Virus record (IMG/VR): IMGVR_UViG_3300028571_002266
Span: 1 to 64,000 of that record
Source: a virus
DNA: 64,000 bases
Direction: 5' to 3' (one strand)
A program made the position numbers and the translations under genes. Positions 34,889 through 42,147 of the stretch are shown here, piece after piece; position 1 is the first letter of the stretch, and each line of letters begins with the position of its first letter. Under the pieces are notes generated by a model. The model did no database searches, had not been told where the DNA came from, and was given only the letters and a program-made list of their open reading frames with translations.

Positions 34889-37360
34889 TCAGCTTTTTTT
34901 CCAACTATCCCAGAATGTATTGTTCTTTATCATGTTTTCATATGTGTGTTGTGCGAACCTTCTACCAGCATTGCCTATTCTAATGCCAGAAAGTCGAATA
35001 TTTACAGAAACAAATTCATCAATTAAACAATCATCTTTTGCCCTTACATATATTTTATTATTTGAAACTTCAGCGCCGATCAATATTGGTCTGGAAGGCA
35101 TTGCGCTAACAACTTGTATTGAATCATATTCACAAACCTTGATAAAATTTTCATCTATGTTGAAAACAGAAAGTACATTATTTTTACCTTCTCTACCAAT
35201 ATTAACAACAATTAAATCTTCAAATCTTACTTCTGGCATTTCCATACATGCCAATTCAATATATTTTTCAGAAGATCCATCATAAACAGGCAAAATAGCA
35301 TTTTTAGAACCCGGCTGACCAGTTTCCCCTCTTTCGCCCTGATCTCCTTTTCGACCTTGTTGCCCTTGTTGGCCTGTAGAACCTTGATTCCCTCTATCAC
35401 CTTTATCGCCTTTTACTCCTTGACGACCTTGTTCACCTTTTGGTCCTTGCAGTCCTTGATTTCCTTGACTTCCTTGATTTCCTTGTTCGCCTTGTTGACC
35501 TTGCTCACCTTGATCGCCTTGTTCGCCTTTTTCTCCTTGATGTCCTTGGTTTCCTTGATTTCCTTGATGTCCTTGATGTCCTTGATGTCCTTGGCGACCT
35601 TGATGTCCTTGATGTCCTTGGCGACCTTGGTGTCCTTGATGTCCTTGATGTCCTTGGTGTCCTTGGCGACCTTGGTGGCCTTGATTGCCTTGGTGGCCTT
35701 GATTGCCTTGGTGGCCTTGATTGCCTTGGTGTCCTTGATTGCCTTGGTGTCCTTGATTTCCTTGATTTCCTTGATTTCCTTGATTTCCTTGATTGCCTTG
35801 ATTTCCTTGATGGCCTTGATTTCCTTGGTGTCCCTGATTGCCTTGGTGTCCTTGATTTCCTTGATTTCCTTGATTGCCTTGATTTCCTTGGTGTCCCTGA
35901 TTGCCTTGATTTCCTTGATTTCCTTGATTGCCTTGGTGTCCTTGAAAACCTTGAAAACCTTGAAATCCTTGATTTCCTTGAAAACCTTGAAATCCTTGGT
36001 TTCCTTGAAAACCTTGAAATCCTTGGTTTCCTTGAAAACCTTGAAATCCTTGTCTACCTTGAAAACCTTGTCTTCCTTGAAATCCTTGATATCCTTGAAA
36101 TCCTCTTTCTCCTTGAAAACCTTGTCTTCCTTGATATCCTTGATATCCTTGATGACCTTGAAAGCCTCTTTCTCCTTGAAAACCTTGTCTTCCTTGAAAT
36201 CCTTGATTACCTTGATTGCCTCTTTCTCCTTGATATCCTTGCCTTCCTTGAAATCCTTGGCGACCTTGAGATCCTTGATTGCCTTGATAACCACGTTCTC
36301 CTTGATTTCCTTTTTCTCCTTGAGCACCAATTTCTCCTTGACGGCCTTGACGACCTTGATTTCCTTGCAATCCTAGATCGCCCTTTTCTCCTTGAACACC
36401 AATTTCTCCTTGGCGACCTTGACGGCCTTGATTTCCTTGTAGTCCTTGATCGCCTTTTTCTCCTTGTGGACCAGTAGTTCCTATTACTCCTTGTCGTCCT
36501 TGATTGCCTTGATTTCCTTGAAAACCCTGACTACCTTTTTCACCTTGATATCCTGATCCTTGATTTCCTTGATTTCCTTGATTTCCTTGATTTCCTTGAA
36601 AACCTTGACGGCCTTGATTGCCTTGAAATCCTGATCCCTGATTACCTTGAAATCCTATTGATCCTTGACGACCTTGAGATCCTTGTGTTCCAAAAGCGCC
36701 TTGAAGTCCTTGAAAACCCGCTCCTTGAGAACCCGAAGATCCTTGTCGTCCTTGTTGACCTTGAACTCCAGTTGTTCCTTGCTGTCCTTGAACTCCTTTT
36801 CCTCCCTGTAATCCTTGTAGTCCTTGAACTCCTTGTAATCCTTGAGAACCATCAAGACCTTGCAAACCTTGATATCCAGCACCTTGTAAACCTTGTAAGC
36901 CTAGATTTCCCTGAAGTCCTTGATATCCAGCACCTTGTAATCCCTGTAAACCTTGTAGGCCAAAGCCTTGTTCGCCTTGTTCACCTTGTTCTCCCTGATC
37001 TCCTTGCGATCCTTGATAACCTGCTGGAGTCCCTTGATAACCAATAATTCCTTGATTACCTTGAACTCCAATAATTCCTTGTAAGCCTTGATTGCCTTGT
37101 GGACCTTGAACAGTACTTGCTGATCCTTGAGAACCTTGAGCTCCTTGTGAACCTGCTCTTCCCTGTGGACCTTGAAGTCCTGTTCCCCCAGATGAACCTT
37201 GGCTACCTTGTGGACCTTGTTTTGATGCATCAACTTGTGCTGAAACAACTAAATCACGAATATCTTGTGCGGTAATACCACCTTCGCTATTGTCGGCAAA
37301 TATGCACAACAATTCCTCTTCTGTCCTTAGTGTTCCCGACTGGTTACATTGATTCGCCAT
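34889..37360 (-). CDS. Collagen-like fibre protein (Gly-X-Gln), short paralogue
   Basis: The start was placed at the ATG giving MANQCNQSGTL, identical to the paralogue's start, with AAGG upstream. A ten-residue longer frame overlaps the previous gene. 823 residues: the same ~50-residue head, one uninterrupted Gly-X-Gln collagen block of roughly 640 residues including a stretch of GNQ/GHQ/GFQ triplets, then a C-terminal cap (IELACMEMPEVRFEDLIVVNIG to YENMIKNNTFWDSW) homologous to that of the longer protein. The head regions are also very similar at DNA level, so the pair arose by duplication. Confidence 0.85.
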   Translation of the reverse strand: MANQCNQSGTLRTEEELLCIFADNSEGGITAQDIRDLVVSAQVDASKQGPQGSQGSSGGTGLQGPQGRAGSQGAQGSQGSASTVQGPQGNQGLQGIIGVQGNQGIIGYQGTPAGYQGSQGDQGEQGEQGEQGFGLQGLQGLQGAGYQGLQGNLGLQGLQGAGYQGLQGLDGSQGLQGVQGLQGLQGGKGVQGQQGTTGVQGQQGRQGSSGSQGAGFQGLQGAFGTQGSQGRQGSIGFQGNQGSGFQGNQGRQGFQGNQGNQGNQGNQGSGYQGEKGSQGFQGNQGNQGRQGVIGTTGPQGEKGDQGLQGNQGRQGRQGEIGVQGEKGDLGLQGNQGRQGRQGEIGAQGEKGNQGERGYQGNQGSQGRQGFQGRQGYQGERGNQGNQGFQGRQGFQGERGFQGHQGYQGYQGRQGFQGERGFQGYQGFQGRQGFQGRQGFQGFQGNQGFQGFQGNQGFQGFQGNQGFQGFQGFQGHQGNQGNQGNQGNQGHQGNQGNQGNQGNQGHQGNQGHQGNQGHQGNQGNQGNQGNQGNQGNQGHQGNQGHQGNQGHQGNQGHQGNQGHQGRQGHQGHQGHQGHQGRQGHQGHQGRQGHQGHQGHQGNQGNQGHQGEKGEQGDQGEQGQQGEQGNQGSQGNQGLQGPKGEQGRQGVKGDKGDRGNQGSTGQQGQQGRKGDQGERGETGQPGSKNAILPVYDGSSEKYIELACMEMPEVRFEDLIVVNIGREGKNNVLSVFNIDENFIKVCEYDSIQVVSAMPSRPILIGAEVSNNKIYVRAKDDCLIDEFVSVNIRLSGIRIGNAGRRFAQHTYENMIKNNTFWDSWKKS
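35450..36660. repeat. Dense 9-bp-periodic repeat array in a collagen-like gene
   Basis: On the plus strand this stretch is built from CCTTGATTT, CCTTGGTGT, CCTTGAAAA and similar 9-base units, each encoding one Gly-X-Gln triplet in reverse. It is prone to slippage and in-frame length change. The periodicity leaves several other frames open and creates long false reading frames on both strands. Confidence 0.85.
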
Positions 37361-37370
37361 TTTAGCCTTG

Positions 37371-37712
37371 TTATTTGAAACTACTTGCAAATGATACGTT
37401 GAACTGTTTGTTTGTTCCGCCTATAGAATCTTGCTTTGCATTTTGACATTTTCGATAAGCCTTTAGATAAGGAATTGGATATGAAACAAATGCTCCATCA
37501 CTTCTATTGGCTACGCAAATCTCAATATTTTTATAAGGAGGACACGAAAAATAAGACTCTGGCTTGAGACAACAATCAACCAAGCCTGCTGGAATTTGAC
37601 AAAAATTAGTATTTATGTTTGCCATATTGTTTACTTGAGTTAAATCCTGACCTTTTTCAATTTGTTTAAGAGCAACATCTGGTACTAAAGCACCTTTCAA
37701 ATAAGTATCCAC
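37371..37712 (-). CDS. Putative structural protein, unknown
   Basis: The start was placed at a GTG 5 bases after AAGGAGG, giving 113 residues beginning MDTYLKGALVP. A longer frame would run through the CTAAATA element and is rejected. The protein has six Cys (FCQIPAGLVDCCLKPESYFSCPP...) and a C-terminal FNVSFASSF. Not recognised. It is the first gene of the minus operon that continues into both collagen-like fibres, so a fibre-associated or baseplate role is plausible. Confidence 0.6.
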   Translation of the reverse strand: MDTYLKGALVPDVALKQIEKGQDLTQVNNMANINTNFCQIPAGLVDCCLKPESYFSCPPYKNIEICVANRSDGAFVSYPIPYLKAYRKCQNAKQDSIGGTNKQFNVSFASSFK

Positions 37713-37732
37713 AACAACCTCCTTGATATAGG

Positions 37733-37739
37733 TATTTAG
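37733..37739 (-). promoter_or_regulatory. Late-promoter-like CTAAATA element
   Basis: Minus strand AAGTGCTAAATACC, 21 bases before the GTG at 37712. It matches the element before the gene at 30575 in sequence and distance. It would drive the fibre operon 37712-31118. Confidence 0.6.
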
Positions 37740-37752
37740 CACTTAAAGTCAT

Positions 37753-38046
37753 CTATTTTTTAGCCTCTTTTGCCATAAGCCTTATAATGTCTTCCAAAGT
37801 ACCATCTCCACTCGATATTTTATCTTTCACTTGCATCTGAACATCATCATTCAAATCCCTAAACTCGCCCAAAACTTCAAGAGAACTAATTAAATTTTCT
37901 GGAGGTTTCCACATATTCAAAGACGTTGATATATCATATTTTTCAGATTTATCATTAGAATTAAGCTTTCCAATCACTAAATCCTTATAAAACTCATAAT
38001 CTTTCTGATCATCTTCGAGCCAAATTCTAAAAGATAATTTATTCAT
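37753..38046 (-). CDS. Small protein with MNxLSFxxWL N-terminus
   Basis: 97 residues, charged, no recognised family. It begins MNKLSFRIWLEDDQKDYEFY, and the divergent gene at 38095 begins MNRLSFSYWLVNEMADYGFE, so the two share a ~10-residue N-terminal motif. The C-terminal half is helical (MQVKDKISSGDGTLEDIIRLMAKEAKK). The shared motif could be a packaging, targeting or anchoring tag; this is inference. Confidence 0.6.
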   Translation of the reverse strand: MNKLSFRIWLEDDQKDYEFYKDLVIGKLNSNDKSEKYDISTSLNMWKPPENLISSLEVLGEFRDLNDDVQMQVKDKISSGDGTLEDIIRLMAKEAKK

Positions 38047-38094
38047 AATCGACTTCCGGTAAATAGTATTGATGCTTGTTCATATATAGATTTA

Positions 38095-38907
38095 ATGAAC
38101 AGATTGTCATTCTCTTACTGGCTAGTCAATGAAATGGCTGATTATGGATTTGAAGGCGTATCCAGTCAAATCATGGGCGGAACTGATATCATGAAAGGTG
38201 ACGAACTTTTCAAAATAATCAAACCAAGCGTTATAATTAGTGAACTTTTGCAAATGCCTTCCTTAGGACAACTTGAAGGTGTTCAACTTTATAATGATGA
38301 AATTCAATGGGGAACTGAACCCGGAGCACTAAAAATACAAATGTCTCCTTTAGGTTCCATGAGAGTGGTAACTAGAAGATTAACCAAAGACCTAGAAGGC
38401 AATAATGCTTGGGTTTGCAAAAAAGTTCATCCAATTAACGATTATAAAGACCAAGACCATGAATTAAAAATAGCAAATCATGTCTATGAGAACTTAACAA
38501 AAATTAATGAAGAAGATATTGATTCACCAGATAAAGATTACAACGAAATTGAACGACTTGCACAAAAATTGTGGTATACAACTAAAAAGCAACATCCTTC
38601 TTACATTATGTTTCCAACACAGTTAAGGAAACAGGATGAAAATTATTACAAGCTTGTCTATGAATTCAGAGGCCAAGGTGTTGGATCTCCATATAACGGA
38701 AAAACTGGAAGGGCTGAACAGTTCGACATTGATTTGATCTACTATCCGAAAAAAGGCATGATTAGATGCTTTGGCTACGATATTGACAGTAGCTCTAGAG
38801 AAAGAAAGTTTTATGTTCAGCCTTCTGAGTGGGATGAAATGTTTTCCCCAAAGCAAGAAGACAACGATATAGTTGAAAATATTGTTAAACTTTTCTTGCA
38901 GTACTAA
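38095..38907 (+). CDS. Unknown phage protein with MNxLSFxxWL N-terminus
   Basis: 270 residues, starting MNRLSFSYWL like the divergent neighbour. Beyond residue ~25 it is a mixed alpha/beta protein (VQLYNDEIQWGTEPGALKIQMSPLGSMRVVTRRL, IDLIYYPKKGMIRCFGYDI). No catalytic motif recognised. A GTAAATA element at 38059-38065 lies about 30 bases upstream and may be a weak late promoter. Its terminal codons overlap the promoter of the next gene. Confidence 0.6.
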   Translation: MNRLSFSYWLVNEMADYGFEGVSSQIMGGTDIMKGDELFKIIKPSVIISELLQMPSLGQLEGVQLYNDEIQWGTEPGALKIQMSPLGSMRVVTRRLTKDLEGNNAWVCKKVHPINDYKDQDHELKIANHVYENLTKINEEDIDSPDKDYNEIERLAQKLWYTTKKQHPSYIMFPTQLRKQDENYYKLVYEFRGQGVGSPYNGKTGRAEQFDIDLIYYPKKGMIRCFGYDIDSSSRERKFYVQPSEWDEMFSPKQEDNDIVENIVKLFLQY

Positions 38908-38923
38908 ATTCTCAGCATATAAT
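38896..38923 (+). promoter_or_regulatory. Sigma70 promoter for pyrB
   Basis: TTGCAG at 38896-38901, 16-base spacer, TATAAT at 38918-38923, about 35 bases before the ATG at 38959. It begins inside the end of the preceding gene, giving pyrB its own early-type promoter. Confidence 0.65.
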
Positions 38924-38958
38924 TAATTGTCAAGCAAAAAAAATTACGAGATGAACAA

Positions 38959-39891
38959 ATGCGTCATTTCCTGTCTATTTCCGACTTCACTAAAGATCAA
39001 ATTGAAACTGTTTTAGAAATTGCGACAGACATTGAAAAGAATTGGGAATTTTGTCGCCAAATGAACAACAAATGTATTTCTTCGTTTTTTGCAGAACCTT
39101 CTACTAGAACCAGATTTTCATTCGAGAGAGCAATGCATTGGCTTGGAGGAAGATGTGTCACAGCTGCTGATGCATCTTCAAGTAGCAGTTTAATCAAAGG
39201 CGAAAGTCTCAAGGACACATTTCGCACTCTTGGTCAGTATTCTGACGCTATCATTATGCGTCATGGTGATTCAAGCTGGCCAGAAATAGCAAGAGCATAT
39301 TCTCGTGTTCCAGTAATTAATGCAGGAAGTGGATCTGGAGAACATCCAACACAAGCACTTCTTGACCTTCATACAATTAAACAAAAATGGAAAGATGTCA
39401 GTAATCTCAAGGTTATGTTGTGTGGAGATCTTAAAAACGGAAGAACAATACACAGTCTTATTGAACTTCTTCACATTTATGGTTGCAAAATATATTATTG
39501 CGCTGCCACTGATCATGCAGATTGTGATTTGAGCATACCTGAAAAATACCTTGCAAATATTCCTTGTAAAAATGTTGAAATATGTGACGCAAATGACATT
39601 CTTCCAGAAATCGATGTCATTTATATGACCAGAATCCAAAAAGAAAGATTCAAAGGTGTCAGTGGTTCTCTAGATTTCTTTAAGATTGACAAAACCAATA
39701 TCAATAAAATCAAAGAAAACGCTGCTATTCTTCATCCTCTTCCTAGAAACGAAGAAATTAGTGAAGATATAGATGATGATTCTCGTGCTGACTATCACGA
39801 AAGACAAGTCAGAAATGGTCTTTATATAAGAACTGCTCTTTTAGATTATATTCTTTACACAAGTCCTTTACACAGATACTACAGATCATAA
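38959..39891 (+). CDS. pyrB: Aspartate carbamoyltransferase (catalytic chain)
   Basis: 310 residues, full length for PyrB. It condenses carbamoyl phosphate with L-aspartate to N-carbamoylaspartate, the committed step of pyrimidine synthesis. Visible active-site motifs: FFAEPSTRTRFSFE (STRTR carbamoyl phosphate loop), SSLIKGESLKDT with the catalytic Lys, IIMRHGD, SGEHPTQALLDLHT (HPTQ), YMTRIQKERF (aspartate-binding Arg and Gln) and LHPLPRNEE (HPLPR). These separate it from ornithine carbamoyltransferase. No regulatory PyrI gene is adjacent. A sigma70 promoter lies just upstream. A phage metabolic gene that would raise UMP/dNTP supply. Confidence 0.93.
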   Translation: MRHFLSISDFTKDQIETVLEIATDIEKNWEFCRQMNNKCISSFFAEPSTRTRFSFERAMHWLGGRCVTAADASSSSSLIKGESLKDTFRTLGQYSDAIIMRHGDSSWPEIARAYSRVPVINAGSGSGEHPTQALLDLHTIKQKWKDVSNLKVMLCGDLKNGRTIHSLIELLHIYGCKIYYCAATDHADCDLSIPEKYLANIPCKNVEICDANDILPEIDVIYMTRIQKERFKGVSGSLDFFKIDKTNINKIKENAAILHPLPRNEEISEDIDDDSRADYHERQVRNGLYIRTALLDYILYTSPLHRYYRS

Positions 39892-39903
39892 TCATAAAAA
39901 CAA

Positions 39904-40623
39904 TTAATTGTTTTCTAAAGGGAATAACTGACGGAATTTTTGCTCAACATCTTTGTTGATGCATGGCAAATAAACTTTGATGTCGAAATTAATTTTTTTA
40001 TAATCATCTTCAGTGAAGATTGATTTCATGAATGGTGAAATAGCAATGTAATATGGAGATATTTTAGCAAGGTTTATCCAACGGAAAATATTATTGTTGA
40101 TATAACATTCTCGATATTTTTCAATTGTCAGTTCGGAACCGAATGTTTTAACTAAAAATTCTTTTGTCTTTTCAATTCCATCAATTGCTTTTTGGAATCC
40201 GATTCCACTTGCAACAGATTCTGCTGGTTTATTTTTGACTGAATCGTATCTTTTCTTCCAAAGCTTCCATCTTTTCCAAGCTTTTTCACCAACTAGACAA
40301 TTTGGGTCAATAAGAGGATGATCTTTGCCAGAATTGATATATTTGAGAACTTCTAACTGAGCACGGATATAAAGTGGATATTCATTATTCTCAAGAATTC
40401 CCTGAGTTTCTCTTGCAAGCTTATATGCTATTTTGAATATAAGAGACTTTCTAGGGTCACCCTTTCTCATTGTTGAGTGACGATAATCAGGAAATGTTTT
40501 TCTGCTTTGTTCAAGCCACATTGCAGAAAGATTGCAAGCTTTTGCCTCAAGATCGTCCATATTGTACTTTTCAACTGCATCTAAAAGCCACATGTAGTCA
40601 TCCTCTTTTTTTTCAGACTTCAT
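39904..40623 (-). CDS. Unknown helical phage protein
   Basis: The start was placed at the ATG 4 bases after AAGGAG (239 residues); a frame nine codons longer lacks a site. Mostly helical and basic: LEAKACNLSAMWLEQSRKTFPDYRHSTMRKGDPRKSLIFKIAYKLARETQG, GEKAWKRWKLWKKRYDSV. It shares a short divergent region with the next gene. Small basic proteins of this size near replication genes can be helicase loaders, but no specific similarity is claimed. Confidence 0.6.
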   Translation of the reverse strand: MKSEKKEDDYMWLLDAVEKYNMDDLEAKACNLSAMWLEQSRKTFPDYRHSTMRKGDPRKSLIFKIAYKLARETQGILENNEYPLYIRAQLEVLKYINSGKDHPLIDPNCLVGEKAWKRWKLWKKRYDSVKNKPAESVASGIGFQKAIDGIEKTKEFLVKTFGSELTIEKYRECYINNNIFRWINLAKISPYYIAISPFMKSIFTEDDYKKINFDIKVYLPCINKDVEQKFRQLFPLENN

Positions 40624-40662
40624 GATACTCCTTTGAATTTGTGAAAGCAAGGTATGTATTAA

Positions 40663-41550
40663 ATGAAAATAGCATTTTGCCCATTAGTTAGTCGTGATAT
40701 GGACAAGGCAATTCGTGCCACAAATTCTTGTCGTAATCAATTTCCAACCGAATCCATTGAAATAGAAACAGTTGCAATTATCAATTCTCAGAATCAAGAA
40801 TTTGTTTCTCAGTTTTCAGAATGGTGTGAAAAAGAGAATGTCAAATATAAAATTACTCAGTCAAATGGTACTCCGAGTAAGGGAAAAAATTCTGTATTAA
40901 ATTTTTTACAAAACTCAAATTATGATGGTCTGAGTCTTACTGATGGAGACGACCTATTTTACCCAACAGGTGCAATTCAAATTGAAAAACATATGAAACA
41001 TCACCCCGGAACTGATGTTTTGATTGTTAAACCTGCCGATCATGTTTCAAATGAAAAAACAAATACTTCTAAGGAAGTTGGAGAAAATAAATATGCAGTA
41101 TGCTGGGGTATGAATGTTGTTAATCTTGGATATAAATATGGACCCGGAAAGCACGATATATTTACATCTGGACACAAAGCAGCAAGAAATTTAGGTGGAC
41201 ATGTCTTTTATAGCAAAAAATTAAGCAATATGATAAGATATGACGAAGAACAGGTTTTAGGAGAAGATTTACTTCTTGAATTTAATCTTCTTAAACTTCA
41301 TCAACAAAATAAAATATCATTTTGGTTAAGTTTTGCTAGTGATGTTCAGATGTTAGACAGAACAAAGCAAGAAAGCATACAAAATCTTAAGAATGAAAGT
41401 TTAGGTAAAATTTGTTTTGAAAGATTGATTAAAAAAGTAAAAGAAATATTACCTGAAGATAGAAGTTCATTTAATGAATTGCCAGTAGAGTTTCCCGAAA
41501 TTATTTTTAATCATGATCGAAAAATTGAATGGTTGAAACAAGTCTTTTGA
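40663..41550 (+). CDS. GT-A-like glycosyltransferase
   Basis: 295 residues. MKIAFCPLVSRDMDKAIRATNSCRNQF starts the Rossmann-like GT-A core, and YDGLSLTDGDDLFYPTGAIQIEKHM holds the DGDD metal/sugar motif. VYSKKLSNMIRYDEEQVLGEDLLLEFNLL supplies a later acidic segment. Lacks other recognised modules. Its stop codon lies inside the -35 box of the promoter for the structured RNA region downstream. Confidence 0.65.
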   Translation: MKIAFCPLVSRDMDKAIRATNSCRNQFPTESIEIETVAIINSQNQEFVSQFSEWCEKENVKYKITQSNGTPSKGKNSVLNFLQNSNYDGLSLTDGDDLFYPTGAIQIEKHMKHHPGTDVLIVKPADHVSNEKTNTSKEVGENKYAVCWGMNVVNLGYKYGPGKHDIFTSGHKAARNLGGHVFYSKKLSNMIRYDEEQVLGEDLLLEFNLLKLHQQNKISFWLSFASDVQMLDRTKQESIQNLKNESLGKICFERLIKKVKEILPEDRSSFNELPVEFPEIIFNHDRKIEWLKQVF

Positions 41551-41574
41551 CATTCCCATAAAAGATGGTATAAT
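41547..41574 (+). promoter_or_regulatory. Consensus extended -10 sigma70 promoter
   Basis: Perfect TTGACA at 41547-41552, 16-base spacer, perfect TATAAT at 41569-41574 preceded by TGG (extended -10). The predicted start is near 41581. It is the best promoter in the window and faces the non-coding region. Confidence 0.85.
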
Positions 41575-41580
41575 AGATAT

Positions 41581-42147
41581 GGCAGTCCCAAGCTTTGGCG
41601 TGAAAGGTCTCGTACTACCTTGAATGTTGAAGTTGCTAAACCTGTGAGGCTCTCACCAAGAGCGGGTCTTTGTAGTTGTTTCTACAACAAATGCTGTAAC
41701 GGGCAGCATTGTTCTCACAAGCAACATAGGTCAAGCCAGATAGCATCGATGCTGACTTCTATGACTATAGTGTATCCCACTAGCAAACACTCATGTCATA
41801 GACTATCTGGTTTTAAGATTGTTGCAAAAGAAAGTACGCTACTCTTCATCACCACTAATCTTTTTGCTGGAGTAAGTAAGATTAAAGAACAAAAACAAAG
41901 CTTAAACGCTAAATTTTTGCTCTACTAATCTTGTTTACTCAATAAGTCATTATTCTTAATGATTTATACAGTAATAACCATTAGGGTCAGCATCCCGTTC
42001 TGGAATTTGATTGTAAATAAAAGTTTCTCAAAAATATTTTCATGTTGTTAATGAAGAATTTGTTTAGTATGACATTTGTAAATCCGTTCATCAATGAATG
42101 AAGGGATAAGGCTAGAAGGCTCAAAATTGACTTAGGAGTGATTATCT
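41581..42147 (+). ncRNA. Large structured non-coding RNA (or 567-nt polA leader)
   Basis: The only gap over 300 bases. From the predicted start it shows many helices: AAGGT/ACCTT (41604/41617), GTGAG/CTCAC (41644/41652) competing with GCTCT/AGAGC (41649/41659), TTGTAG/CTACAA (41670/41682), AATGCTG/CAGCATT (41690/41704), and a large arm of CCAGATAG/CTATCTGG (41736/41803) stacked on TCTATGAC/GTCATAGA (41758/41795), enclosing TAGTG/CACTA (41768/41778). Further on are a 15-pair helix GAGTAAGTAAGATTA/TAATCTTGTTTACTC (41870/41926) with tandem G-U pairs, and an 11-pair hairpin with one G-U (41942/41957). Past 42003 little structure is seen. The 3' end is unknown. Confidence 0.65.

Noticed and set aside
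35357-36477. Long open frames (about 300-345 codons) on both strands inside the collagen-like gene
   Set aside because: They are by-products of the 9-bp periodic array, giving low-complexity Leu-Ser, Lys-Glu-Ile or Leu-Asp-Phe strings with no ribosome sites. The Gly-X-Gln frame has defined head and cap domains.
39904-40623. Helicase loader (gp59-like) assignment
   Set aside because: Size and basic character fit, but no specific motif was recognised.
41620-41928. A 102-codon frame through the non-coding region
   Set aside because: No ribosome site, odd Cys/His/Ser-rich composition, and it runs through helices with G-U pairs, which favour an RNA rather than a protein.
42030-42115. A ~19-codon frame (MLLMKNLFSM...) before polA, as a leader peptide
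   Set aside because: No ribosome site and too short to support.
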